DNA of 64,000 nucleotides from Membranipora membranacea. Lineage: Eukaryota > Bryozoa > Gymnolaemata > Cheilostomatida > Membraniporidae. Below, piece after piece: positions 1 through 11,951 of this stretch. Location: positions 27,392,025 to 27,456,024 of the forward strand of contig OU612070.1 in NCBI GenBank assembly GCA_914767715.1. Direction: 5' to 3'. The translations under genes and the position numbers were made by a program. How positions within the stretch are numbered: the stretch's first letter is position 1; every line of letters begins with the position of its first letter. The notes below the pieces were generated by a model. That model was not told the origin of the DNA and did no database searches. It saw only the letters and a program-made list of their open reading frames with translations.

Positions 1-915
1 TCACAGGTATGCGCCTGAATTTATTTTTACGAGAAAACCATATTAAAAAACGAACCTTACATGAGTAGTGAACACCTAGAAATATAAAACCATTGACCAT
101 ATACCCTGGAAAAAGTTTATAACAATTTGCAAAATTCTTATCCTATCATAGGTTATAGTGACATACCTTGTTAAGCCCGATGTTATGAAGATTCAGAGAG
201 AGAGTGCCTGTTACTACGCAGAGCTTTGTAAGTCTAGATGTCCAGTAAAACTGAGATGTTTGAAGTATTCAAGGAGAAATATCTTATGTGCATAAGTACC
301 ATTGACTAACGGTAATCCTGAGGGATAATTTCTGAATATCCAATGAACTTTCCCGATTTACAATCCCACATTAAAACTATAGATTTTTTAAGCCAAGTCC
401 AAAACATTAGTCTAAGCTTAATATTTGCATAAATAAATAATAGTCCAGCGACAGCCCCTGCTGAAGGAAGCTGCCAATAGACAATTATTGAGTGAGGCCA
501 CGATTCTAAAATAGCGAACCGATCAAATGAATCTGGGGATAATAGAACTTTTAATTGAACAAGATAATCAGAAAATCTGAAAAATAAGACGGATAATAAT
601 TAGGAATAAGTTCTTCTCAGGGTGGAAGACGGAAGGTTTACCCTGAGATAAAAACAGACTAATAATCAGTCATAGAGCACTGGGTCTAGCTCAACCAACG
701 CAATGAATTAATAAGTTCCGTTCTCACAGTTACTTATGTAAGACCAGTGCATGAGATAAAAGACATTTAATCTGGTGCAAAGGGAGGCATGGCAAAGTTA
801 GAATGTCTCCCCTGTGATGAATAAAATATAAAATGTATAAATAAATGTCTCTATAGGTAACCGATGAATTTGATACAAATATTCAAAATAACTCGGTACA
901 CTCTATTAACACGCT
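1..915. other. Sequence downstream of LRR1, nothing recognised
   Basis: AT-rich sequence lying 3' of the LRR1 stop codon. Both strands were read; no open frame with family resemblance, no RNA gene and no clear repeat was found. Any LRR1 3' untranslated region would lie here. Confidence 0.5.
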
Positions 916-3900
916 CTACCATTTCCTACGTCTAGGATTCTCATGATACAAGTCGAGGCACTTTTGAGAGCACAAGAAAGCCTCCACAGGGGCGGAGGTA
1001 CTGCCACCCACACTGTTCAGGTTATGACATGTCGAGGTGACAAGTGATCGCAGGTCGACAGGTGCTAGAAAACATGCAAACGACACGAAGCACGGCTTAC
1101 CACACGGACACCACTTAGCACTATTGAGATAATTCCATAAATCAGGGAAGACCATTCCTTGTGTCACAGGGACCCTGTCAACAAAATATAGCAAAGTAAA
1201 TCAAGATAAAATTGGTACACTTCTGTAGAAAAAACGCTGGGTTTCTTCAAGGTGTGAAGCACATTAATTTCATATGACAAATTGTTCGAGCTGACTGATG
1301 AGAGACAGTAATTAAGGGCTTCATCTGATATGAGGATTGAGAAGATTTGAGGACTGACATGTTTTAATATATATTTTTGTCTCACTTACTTGTGTGATTT
1401 TAACGACCTGGCAGCAAACTCTCCTAATGTAGGAAAGCTCAACCTAGATTTGACTTGAGATGACTCGAGGAACGGATTCAGATAAAAGTTTAACTCATCC
1501 AGTCTCAACTTCAGAAAACTGTAACAAAGAGAGACATTATAGGTTCATATAGGACTGTGCGATAACTATCAGTGGGGATAAAAATCTAATTATCTGATAT
1601 ATATATATATATTTATATATTATATATATACTTTTATTGGCATAAATCCCTTTTCTTATTTTTATTTTCAATCTATATATATATATATATATATATACAT
1701 ATATATTTGTATTATTTTGTTGCACACTTGAGTGTCTATGGCACACTTATTTGGCAGTATGATACAACATACAGAGGTGCGCGTACCACTACGTAACACA
1801 CAGGTCTTCAGCTAGGAACCATGAGTCAAGCGCTGTTTTGAGGCCGTGTCTAGTACAACCTCCTCATGGCCGGCCCCAGCAGCATGTTGCCATCCCTGTG
1901 TGTTGATGAGCCTCTCCATCAATCTCATCGTTCCCTCAGTGTATTTTGTCAGCTTCGGTGCTTTAATAATAATTGGTGTGTTTACGCTGTTGCGCAACCA
2001 GGGGGCTGCCAACTCTTCATTGTTTCAGTGCAACGATGTTCGCCCCATCACTCTCATGCTTATACTCTAAGCCAAACCAGTGCAGGGAGGTTTGCTTTCC
2101 ATCAACTCATCGGCGCACAGTCGCTATAGTCAAGGCACCCGCCCCTCGTGCCATAGAATAAGAATGTAAGTATAATGATTACTACTGAATATCAATTCAA
2201 TGTTGCAGAAGTAGGGTGTGGAGTAGTCTGACTAGCAACTACACATTTTACCCGGGGCACTACTGTATATTACCCGGGGCACTACTGTATACTATACCAA
2301 GTTATACCTGTGTCAAGATACCTCTAGTAGTGAGCTTAGAGTATCTTGTCCAGGGGTTGAGGTGGCAGTCACTCAAAGCAGGTGATGCCCTCAAGCTGAC
2401 GCTGTAAGAATCTCCTGAATATGAATTAGGTCACTAACCTGTAAGGTAATGTCTTTAGTTTGTTCTCAGACATTATCAGTGTCTTCAGAGAGGATAACTC
2501 TCCAAACCTGGACGGTAGATGAGTTATAGAACAGTTATCTGCTTTCAGTGTGTTAAGTGAGCTCAAGTTGACTATGTTTGTTGGTAATGATGTCAATTCT
2601 GCATTTCCTGCAATATAAGAGAAGTGATTGTCAGAAGGCATATCTAGGAGTTGTCCTTTCTTGAATACCATACAATTTTGTGGATACAACTCTCAAATTG
2701 GTTACGATTATTATGAGACATATATTTTATTGTATTTTACTTGAATAGCACTCTCATCAGAACAACCTTTTAATCAACAGGATGTGATAAGTTTCAAAAT
2801 GTGTAAACTAGTAAAAATAAAACATGCGCAAGTTAACCTGCAGATTTCACCAGAATGTATAACATCCTGCAATTTTTCAATGACATGAAGCATTATTCAG
2901 ACAGGAGTTTTATCATAGAGCAACTATCGATGGCATTCACCAGGAAATCCCATTGATTATGTAACTGTACCTGACAAATCGATAGTTCTAAGATTACCAC
3001 ACCAATGACTGTCCACAGTGCACAACTCCGAACTAAACTCGCTGATAAGATTATTACTCAGAATCACCGCTGATAAACAACCCAACTCTTTTAGCTTTGG
3101 AGGTACAGAAGTGAGTTTATTGTTACTCATATCTAAGTATACGAGATGCTTGAGATTGATTATTCTGTTGTCTAGCCTTTTGAGATTACAGTTGCTTATC
3201 TACAAAATAAACCAAAATAATAGTTCAAAGTTTGGATGGATATACATACCCTTGAGGAATGAGGAGTTTAGATAGTTAGCTGGCGGAAAAATATTAGCTA
3301 GTTTAGATAGTTAGCTGGCGGAGAAATGTTAGCTAGTTTAGATAGTTAGCTGGCGGAGAAATGTTAGCTAGTTTAGATAATTAGCTGGCGGAGAAATGTT
3401 AGCTAGTTTAGATAGTTAGCTGGCGGAGAAATGTTAGCTAGTTTAGATAGTTAGCTGGCGGAGAAATGTTAGCTAGTTTAGATCGTTAGCTGGCGGAGAA
3501 ATGTTAGCTAGTTTAGATAGTTAGCTGGCGGAGAAATGTTAGCTAGTTTAGATAGCTAGCTGGTGGAGAAATGTTAGCCAGCACTTTATTTTGGTTAGTT
3601 GAGGCAGCAGTCAATATAAAGTAAGGAGGATGTGTAAATCTCAGCTAGCCTTTAAGTATGAGTATCAAGTATGAGCGAAATGACAAACTTTTCCTCCTGT
3701 GATTACTTTGAACTGGAAGACCAGAACAAACAAACACAATAACCCATAGATGAAACTTCTAAAATAAGTTCAGCAGCTTATGGGCTATCAACCTGCCTCC
3801 AAGCTATCTCACTGTACTTATGCTGACCTGTAGGTGTTTGAGTGTTGGAGAGAAGCCATCAGTGATTGGATAATTCCTCCTCTCCAGTATTATTGTTTTA

Positions 3901-5230
3901 GTTTTTAGCTTATCTAGAGCTTTACCTGTTACAGGTGTGAGACACGACAGCTTAGAAGGTCCTTCAAATAATACAGTCAAAAAGAGATAAAAATCGACTG
4001 TAGCTTTGGAAACCCCTTTTCAATGGTGTAGATTCTGAATCAAAAATCATTTTTATCCTAACATAAGCGGTTTTCAAGATAACCCTATTTTCAGCACGTT
4101 TTTCCTATGCGGCGCCGTTCAAAAGTACCAAACTGGAGAGAGGACAAATTTCCTAGTGCTGATTATTGGATGTATTTGAGTGATGGTGTGTTTATGCCTA
4201 GACTAGTAATCTTGGCAACTTTTGAAGCCAAAAGTTTTGAAATAAAAAGCTCTTATCTTGATCACATTATTGAGTAAATAAAATTTACCATTTTATTTTA
4301 AGAAACCAGCTGTTTATCGTTTTGCATAAATATTTTGTCGTAGGATACAAATCTCTGTTTTAAATCTGAAAGTCCTTAACTAGGTAAGATGTATCCCAAC
4401 TTTTGTAGACTTCACTTGCAACAAATTTTCTCCTGCTAATAAAAGTGATATATTGATTGAGTCCGTAATTATTATGAGAAATCTGTTTCGAATGGATTCC
4501 GTGGCAAGCCTCTGAACATTGAAAACGAATTGAAGATAATGACATGTACCTGTCTGTTGGGATTCATCGAGAGAACCTTTAGTGATCACTGATTTGAGGT
4601 ACTGAATGAATGTCTTCAGTTGTGTAGAATCCGCCTACAGAAAAATGAGAGATCCCTCAACAACCTAACACTGCCGGACTGCTTAACACATGAAAATTAA
4701 GCTGATCGCGATGATGAAAGCTTTGACATAAAGCACTTAATTTTTGTCGACCAAATTAAATCAACTGTACATCACAATCCCTCTGATATCATCTTACTCT
4801 ACCTTGCTTATCAGTATATCTGTGGCAGGCTCCTTCAGTCTGATATTTATCTTCCCCTGATCGAGGAATTTGCAGAATACCGCCTCCACATTGGCATGTA
4901 TCTAAAACGGAAACAAATAGGACAATAATCACTTTCAGTGTATTAGTTAGTTTTTTCAAAGCAATTGATTCAATTGCTATGAAACTTTGCACAGAGCAAC
5001 TTTTACTTTCTCAAAAAAATTTTTTACAGATATGATAATCAGTTGAGACCTACCTTGAACATGTTGCCGCTTGGGTTTTGATTTGTTGAGACCATCAAGT
5101 ATATAATTTTGTCAACACTGGCGGGTTTCCTGCCAAGAGCGATCTGACATCTAGCAGGTTTACCGCTCTTCTTTATGCCGAGGGTAGGCATCAGACGACT
5201 GTTAAGCTGCACCTCACATGACAGACGCAT
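916..5230 (-). CDS. LRR1: Leucine-rich repeat protein 1 (LRR1/PPIL5 family), 8 exons
   Basis: Coding exons (minus strand order): 5230-5054, 4901-4803, 4634-4550, 3961-3828, 3199-2971, 2607-2439, 1518-1390, 1174-916; phases agree and give 426 aa, close to the roughly 414 aa of human LRR1. The protein starts MRLSCEVQLNSR, matching the family N-terminal domain; the ATG at 5230 was chosen over an upstream in-frame ATG because family similarity begins there. Exons 4-6 hold leucine-rich repeats (LVYLDMSNNKLTSVP; LKTLIMSENKLKTLP). Exon 7 has a BC-box-like TLGEFAARSL, followed in exon 8 by a Cul2-box-like FPDLW and a cysteine cluster (CPCGKPC). In animals LRR1 is a CUL2-elongin BC substrate receptor acting on chromatin proteins, including the replisome at termination; that role is inferred here from homology. 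Intron 4 contains a minisatellite, and introns 3 and 6 hold transposon-like repeats. Confidence 0.93.
1596..1710. repeat. (TA)n microsatellite
   Basis: Two AT-dinucleotide tracts separated by a short AT-rich spacer, inside LRR1 intron 7. The open frames across it are artefacts of the repeat. Confidence 0.8.
1761..2154. repeat. Interspersed repeat, copy 1 of 3
   Basis: A roughly 390-base block, less AT-rich than its surroundings, running from gatacaacat to ctcgtgccat inside LRR1 intron 6. Diverged copies of about 350 bases lie at 36397-36744 and 48804-49151. Shared landmarks include cacacaggtcttcagct, gcgcaaccaggg and tttgctttccatcaactcat (cgctttcc in the other copies). No terminal inverted repeat, target duplication or polymerase III box was recognised, so the class is unknown. 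On the minus strand part of it is open but without family resemblance. Confidence 0.7.
2250..2291. repeat. Tandem duplication of about 21 bases
   Basis: The string cccggggcactactgtata occurs twice in direct succession within LRR1 intron 6. Confidence 0.75.
3266..3580. repeat. 35-base minisatellite in LRR1 intron 4
   Basis: About nine near-identical tandem copies of a 35-base unit beginning gtttagatagttagctggcg, with only scattered substitutions. A shorter relative (ttagctagcagta) recurs near 13575-13635 in GST A intron 3. Confidence 0.9.
4031..4148. mobile_element. Relic arm of a foldback element
   Basis: This stretch in LRR1 intron 3 is nearly identical to the right terminal inverted repeat of the element at 54446-54957; shared landmarks are cataagcggttttcaagata and aaaagtaccaaactgg. 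Only one arm is recognised here, so it is a solo or decayed copy of the same family. Confidence 0.75.
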
Positions 5231-5930
5231 GACTCGGAATGTTCCTGGATTCGACTTACTAAACAAAAATATTATGATTGTCTATGTTATATCACTATCA
5301 GGAGACAGACCACATGAGTCAAGATTTCCATTAGGCCAAACATAGGGATTCCTAATATTCCATGGGAAGTTCATACAAATAAATGACAGTTAACCAATGT
5401 CAATGAGAGGGAGGAGTGGTAGCTATTTCAACACCACAAAATCTGGGTTTTTATGATATTATATAATGAAAAAGAGGATGACATGCAATCATCCTTAAAA
5501 TTTTCCTACACTTTCTTGACTTAATTTTCCCGCCGGAAATGATTGTAAATGGTAGTAACTTGACTCACTTTACCAATGGGATGTCCCAAATTGTTGGTAA
5601 AACAATATACTCACCAATATTAGATTTGTAAACATATCATTGACCTTTGTAAATGAAGACTAGTTGACTAGCTAGTTATATATTTTTTGTATTGGTCTGG
5701 ACAAGAATTTAAGATATTTTTTATGAAATTACCTTCTATCTATCATATCTAGCTATAAGATTGAGGTTACTGGACCAAAAAGAACAAAGGAACTCTTGAT
5801 AAGTATTCACTGGGAAAGATAAATTCAGGTAAAAATAATAACTGAGATAATAAAATACAGCACAGCAGGGCTAACTTTATTATCCAGTACTCAGTACTGA
5901 ACTGATTCAGACTGATACTCTCTCTTGGCA

Positions 5931-5973
5931 AGATTCTCAAGCAAGGCAAGAGTCTTGCCTTGCTTGAGAATCT
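5931..5973. repeat. Perfect hairpin, 20-base arms, 3-base loop
   Basis: The arm agattctcaagcaaggcaag is followed by agt and then its exact reverse complement. There is no oligo-T tail and no neighbouring gene end to suggest a terminator. Confidence 0.9.
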
Positions 5974-8362
5974 CAGTACAGGAGAAGACTAGTAGTAGGC
6001 CAGGGAGTTACTCATTGAATTGAGTAGTGGGCCAAGAATAAAGAGTAATGCTCCATGGACCCTCATATTCAACTAGTCAATCAGCTATCACCAAAACCAC
6101 CCTACTCTTTTGATGGTTGTAGGAGGCAGTTTACTGTAGGTAGTAGAAGTAGGCATAGATAATGCAGAGTTAGTACTCTAATGTACACTCTCTCCACTCA
6201 GATCACTCTACTCTACTGGCCAAATACTGATGTAGTGACTCACCACTCCCTGCCCTAAACCTTTAAAGTTGGTTAGCCACTAGCCAGTACTTACCCAACC
6301 AAATTTGTCATTATTATAACTATAATATAGTATTATTATTTATAGCCTAGGTAATTAATGTGGAACAAGTATATAAACTTAGTTGATTGGGGCCAACAAG
6401 CAACCACATAGTAATATACTAGTTAGCCCCTTACTGCATTCCTTGGAACTTAGTGCAGTGATCCGTCTCCAGTTAAAGATGACCTGCTAATCCTCCCTTC
6501 AGATAATGATACTCTTGCCGTATTATTCGGTCTTATCTCGGTATTATTTGGTCGTAAGGTATTAGAAATATTGCTTAGCTGTGTCACTGTGTCCGGCTGA
6601 ATGTTCGGTATAGTTGTCAGAGTTGACCCATATCCCACAACAGTGTACATTGATCAATAATATTTTGAGTTATAGCCTAGGCCTACATGCTCTAAGTTTT
6701 TCTCCCTTAGTTGAATTTGATCACTGTCTCAGGGATTGAAGAGATATAATTGGTCTAAAAGACATACATTATGTTTCAGTAATCTGTACCAAGATCTTGG
6801 TTGAGGTATGTGGCAGAATTTCTTGTCTACCATCTTCAAACTAACATACAAACTCAATATGTTTCCGTAAAACCTGAAAATTTTCTTGAAGGTGTGTAGT
6901 GATTGCTGATAAGGTACGTACTGGATATGCAAGTTACCACGGTCTTTAAAAGCGAATGTTAAGAACAAGTGACATTTCAATCTCAAAACAGTAGGCTGAA
7001 AACCGTTTGGGAGATTTTCTTCCCTGTTTTTGAGCTGCACATTACAGTTTAGTTTGCTATTAGATCTGATATCATCAAGTGATTATAAAAATGAACCTCG
7101 GGGTGCTTTTGGAAAGTGGAATTATTTCAAAATACAAAACAAGTTGTCATGCACTGCATGAAAAAATTCTCCTGTGTTGCTTCTCAGTGCGACTTCATTT
7201 TGGTCTAATATTGCCAAAAACGCGAGAAGATGTTCAGATGGAGTTATCAAAGAATAATCCCTATGTGTAGTGGGAGGGAAGGATCAATTAATACTTTACT
7301 AAAAGTTGGTATAACGAGAGTAATTAATGACTCTCAATACCTGAAATCTTGAAGAATGATGTTATGTGAGTGTATCTGGATAGAATCCCGTCTCTACTTG
7401 TTGGTGAGAGACGAGAGTGTGTACCATGACTCGGCACCATAGTTGATAGTCAGTCGTATATATTTATATATATATATATTAGTCATAATTTATTTATACA
7501 TAAATTGTCTTCAACCATCAGGTTCAATATTCAATTTCATTACTATACTGTAGAACTATGTAAGCCTACATTTCTCACTGTTCGTTCGCTTACTGGTTCT
7601 TCTAAGCTCAGATGGTTCAGCACACCAATATTTATCCATTCAATATTTCACTGGGGTTCACTGCTGCATGCATTTCACTGGGACCCTACTGATTTCTCTG
7701 TTTATTGTATGTTAAAAGTTTGGCCACGTCATACCAGTGGACATTTTAGTGATCTGATAGTATTTTATTTCAAGGACACATATTTTGGCGTTTAAGTAAT
7801 AAATAGAGCCCTTGTCGAACTGCCAACTTGTTTACGTCTGTACAAGGAGTTAGGTCTGTACAAGCTGGATTATGTGTGAACCGTCGAAGACAACAAAACC
7901 TATGGAGGGAAGCATATAGCTTATTACATGCATAGGCTCTTTAACGCTATTATTATTTGTCACACCTCGTGGACAATTCTATCCCACCTCCTTGATCAAA
8001 ACCTCCCACCCTCCAGTCTCTTCATCGCCCATGCAGTAGGTGCTGTAAGTCAGACAATAAGCCTCCCCCTGCTGTGTGGGGCATTTCATACAGGTGTTCG
8101 TGAGAATGTGTATCCCTATGTCGGATGACTGAGATAGCTGTAGCTGTAGTTGATTCAGAGAGGTAATTGTAGACATCAATATAATTAACAAATGATTACT
8201 AATAATAATTGGTTCTTGTTCTGTTAGTTGAGCTATGATTCACGGTGATAATTTGATTTGATGACATGCGCAATTCTCTGGTCCCTGGAGATACTGTACA
8301 TGTCAGGCAGCTATGTCGATTCGCACTCTGTGTCACAGACAAGGTATTTCTCACCAGGATCT

Positions 8363-8396
8363 GATCACAGAGTAAGGATATCCTTACTCTGTGATC
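8363..8396. repeat. Perfect 34-base palindrome without a loop
   Basis: The half-site gatcacagagtaaggat is immediately followed by its exact reverse complement, with the centre between 8379 and 8380. Confidence 0.9.
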
Positions 8397-9551
8397 TGAT
8401 TGTAAACCTGTCAGCCAGTATTTTGGTGTTGAAATGGTTTGTTATTGTTTTGTGGTTTTTTTTCTGGCTGCTCTATGTAATAAGCCCTTAGGATTTTTGT
8501 AACAGTATACCTCACAATGCTGTAAATCAATACATCCGCTGTTTTCTATTTTAATTCCCTCGACACTAAGTGGTGACACAGGTAGATAATACGTCTCATA
8601 AAAAAAATCATAACTGGTCAGCGCTGAGTATATGAGTATGTAGAGCAATGATGACCGGTACGATCCTTTTACTAATCAACTCTGAGGAGTGATTAAATGT
8701 AGAGCAGAGTTGGTTTTGTTTCATTGTAGCATATATAGACATACCAGTTAAATATGCATTGAGTTTTGTTGTTGATATGCTGGTTCAGGTTTGAAGGCTT
8801 GAAGCTGCAGGCTGTAATTGATGTCTAATTATACTGGTATGTGTGTGTGAAATGTCAATATGATTACTTTAGTCAGAGACAAGTTTGTCTGCTTGTATAC
8901 TATCTCAGGGGTATAATACAGTTACAGCAGGCTACACTATCTCATGGGTACGATACAGCTAACTCATCAGACATCTCACAACTCAACTTGAACATATTTT
9001 CCAATAAGTAAAATGCTGCCAGAGCTGCTGTAACATGCTAGAGCTGTTGATTAGCTATCGTAGTATTAGTTTAACATTTCTAATAAGGACTGGATTACAT
9101 CTCGGTTAGCTTGGCTACTTAAAAGTAAATAATATTACATAGTAAGGATATCATTCCTCTGATCGGTGATATTATCAGCGCACATCATTATACTCATCAG
9201 TGTGTATTGTATGCTAGACCTTGTCGCCGACCTTGAAAGAAGCAAGTAGATCTATCGCTTCAACGCCATAAAGACTGAATTTCAAAGAATATTCTCTCTT
9301 TTATGTTTCAGCTTTTCTCCTATCTCAATCTGCAAACGGAGACTTTTGAGGAACTGCACAGCTGTTCTCAGTGTCTGCTGTTCTCCGAGGTGCAGACCTA
9401 ACCACATATGCTGATGGGGTAGATTATTCAAATCTCATCCATCAAATCAAATGAAATTATTTATTACATTAAAAAGTTCGCCACATATTATAATAATCGG
9501 AAAGTAACGTACAGAACAACCAAATCGCTCAAGGTGGCGCAGGGCAGAGAT

Positions 9552-11951
9552 ATGCCAATGCAGCCTGAAAAAGACTACGATTACTCATTAAAGTTTCTCC
9601 TAGTTGGTGATTCGGATGTGGGTAAGGATGAGATATTAGGGGGACTGGAAGACTCCACCCCACAATCACCCTACACTACAAGAGGTATGGATCATAAGTC
9701 TACAATACTCAACATTGATAGCAAGAGAGTACGGCTGCAGTTATGGAATACTTCAGGTTAGTTTCAGATTTTTTAATTTTTTATTTCCAGTAACTTGTGG
9801 AAATCGCTGTCAGTTCTGTCCAATGCTTATCACGTACTGGTTTGTAAATATGGGGGATGCATTGTTCACTTGGGTTTCATTAGCAGCTCTCCGAAATTAC
9901 TGCCTTTATACGATACAGCCTCTCTAGATTACAGATGTTCTTATTGATTAAACCGTAGGATTCCTTCTTTCATGTTGAGCACGTTAGAGTTAATGGCCAG
10001 AATAGTTTGCTGGCCTGGATAAAAATCTGAGCTGCCATGAACTCAACATCCAATGTTCCCACAGCAGCTGTCACCAAAATAAACATCCTTATGGTTTCCT
10101 GGTGGTCAATCATGTTGACCTGATCAAATATACCCAAATATACAAATACAGACAAACATTGAAGAGTGCGGTGCTCTATACCTGAGCTCCCTGTTTCTTA
10201 TTCTGGAAGCTAATAACATCCCATAAGGAGTCGGTGTGGCATTTTACCAATGATTATTCAGTGTGTTTGCCTGAGTAGTGGGTGGTTAATGACTGTAGAG
10301 AATAATAACCTATAAGGTACCATAATTTAAGTGATTTTGGTCTAGGAATGACAAGAGGTTAAAAAATGGATGGGCTAAGATGACAATTAAATGTGGGTGT
10401 GTGATCATAGCTATGGATCTAGGCCTAGGCCTTTGCACATGTATGAAAAAATGTTCTGCTTTTGAGTTTGGAGACAGCATAGACATTGATAGGCCTTTTA
10501 CAGTATAAAACAACATAATGGTGTTCATTCGAACTGCAAAGAATAAACTTGTATCTACGCTGTTGTGGTTAAGAGAGAATATAATCACATAAGGCAATAC
10601 TTGATTTGCAGTGTTAGTTGTGGCCCTATTATAAGCATAGATTAACTGTTTCAGGTCAAGGTCGTTTCTGTACCGTACTGAGGTCATACTCTCGAGGTGC
10701 TCAGGGTATACTACTCGTCTATGATATCACTAATAAGTGGAGTTTTGATGGTATAGAGAGATGGCTAAATGAAGTGAATGAACATGCTCCTGGTGTTCCT
10801 AAAATACTCATCGGTAATCGCCTCCACCTTGCCTTCAACAGACAGGTCAGTAATACCAGTAAATTAACTTGACTCTTTTAGAATCAGGCTAAAGTTCTGT
10901 TATTGTCCGAAATTTCATAATATATTCCTTACTAAATATTGAGGTGTAATTTTTTAGGCTATGGACCTTTGTCACTGTCTAACTTCTCAGGTCTACTATT
11001 CCAAATTGTCAGTCAATCATTAATAGTTTGCTAGAGTGCCGTTAATATAGTCAGGATCTCCTAAAATTACCAGACTTCTTTGCTCTTCTTGCTACCCATC
11101 ATTCAAAATTACTGTGATCGCTGTGAACCAGTCAGCCTCTTATATATGACCCTGTATAGTGTATTACTACTGTATTGCAGCTAGGAATTCCAAGAGTGGC
11201 AAGACTGATTTCAGTTTGATCCTCTGCATGAGTGATTATATGCCCACACATATCATGCCACTCAGTTTTCACTCAATTGACAGTCTCTCATTCCTAGCTC
11301 AGTCTAAGAATTAGAGACAGAATGTCAATGAATACAATCCTGAATTTACTGTTATATTTACTCTCTCACCATAATCTATTCAGGGCAGCGGAGACGGAGT
11401 AGAGCCAATATTTCACTCTGTTCACACTATTCAATGCAGAGTGGTATAGTAGAGCTGGTGTCCCTGTAGCTCGAGTTCATATTCTTGTTTGTGGTATTGA
11501 TGACTTTTCTAAGTTTTGTAACCAACTATTCTGCTTGTAGGTGAGCGAGTTTACAGCGGAACAGTATTCTCACAAGCATGACATGGCATTTTTTGAGGTG
11601 TCACCTCTCTGTGACTTCAATGTAATTGAATCATTTGCTGAACTTTCACGTCTAGTCCTCAAGCGTAACGGTATGAACAGACTCTCAACAAACACAGGAA
11701 CTGTCCCCTCTCTACAAGATCTGTGTATGAGAGAGTTAGTGACTAGAGTGCCTATATATGGTATAGATAGGCTCCCCCTTCCGGTCTGTGTCAAAGAAAA
11801 ACTCAAAGCCTACTCAATGACTCATAAAACTCAAGCGAGGATGCGTCAGTTCTTCAGCGGCACTCTTCGGTCTCCTGATAAAGCGAGGAAACAGATACTC
11901 AACCCACAAGATACACCGCAGTCACTTCGGAAAAGCTGCACAATAAGCTGA
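9552..11951 (+). CDS. RAB40: RAB40-like small GTPase with SOCS box, 3 exons
   Basis: Exons 9552-9756, 10655-10845 and 11541-11951 join in phase to give 268 aa. The ATG at 9552 ([12 protein letters not shown]) is the first methionine of the open frame; a frame extension to 9534 begins with GTG. The G domain follows RAB40 closely: P-loop GDSDVGKDE (residues 19-27), [16 protein letters not shown], and GNRLHL in place of the usual NKxD. The SOCS box in exon 3 reads SLQDLC...LVTRVP, with LPLP as Cul5 box, and the protein ends CTIS, a CaaX-like lipid site. RAB40 proteins are CUL5-elongin BC substrate receptors acting in membrane and actin dynamics. The Mg-binding Ser/Thr after the P-loop lysine is Asp26 here, and the usual WDTSG is WNTSG, so nucleotide hydrolysis may be altered. 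Copy number in the genome cannot be judged. Confidence 0.94.

Larger units (their letters stand above)
5231..9551. other. Divergent intergenic region between LRR1 and RAB40-like
   Basis: About 4.3 kb between two genes transcribed away from each other. It contains two palindromes (5931-5973 and 8363-8396) and an AT tract near 7460-7490. Open frames here, the longest being 103 codons at 6729-7040 on the minus strand, show no family resemblance. Promoters of both neighbours must lie here, but no TATA box was identified. Confidence 0.6.

Noticed and set aside
5931-5973. Rho-independent terminator or microRNA precursor
   Set aside because: The setting is eukaryotic, there is no T tract, and the 3-base loop is too tight for a typical microRNA hairpin.
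6729-7040. 103-codon minus-strand frame in the LRR1-RAB40 spacer
   Set aside because: No family resemblance, no matching splice partners and composition like other chance frames in AT-rich sequence.
9228-9410. Possible small exons upstream of RAB40-like (plus strand, LFSYLNLQTETFEEL)
   Set aside because: The open stretch is short, the candidate splice phases disagree and RAB40 homology already begins at 9552.
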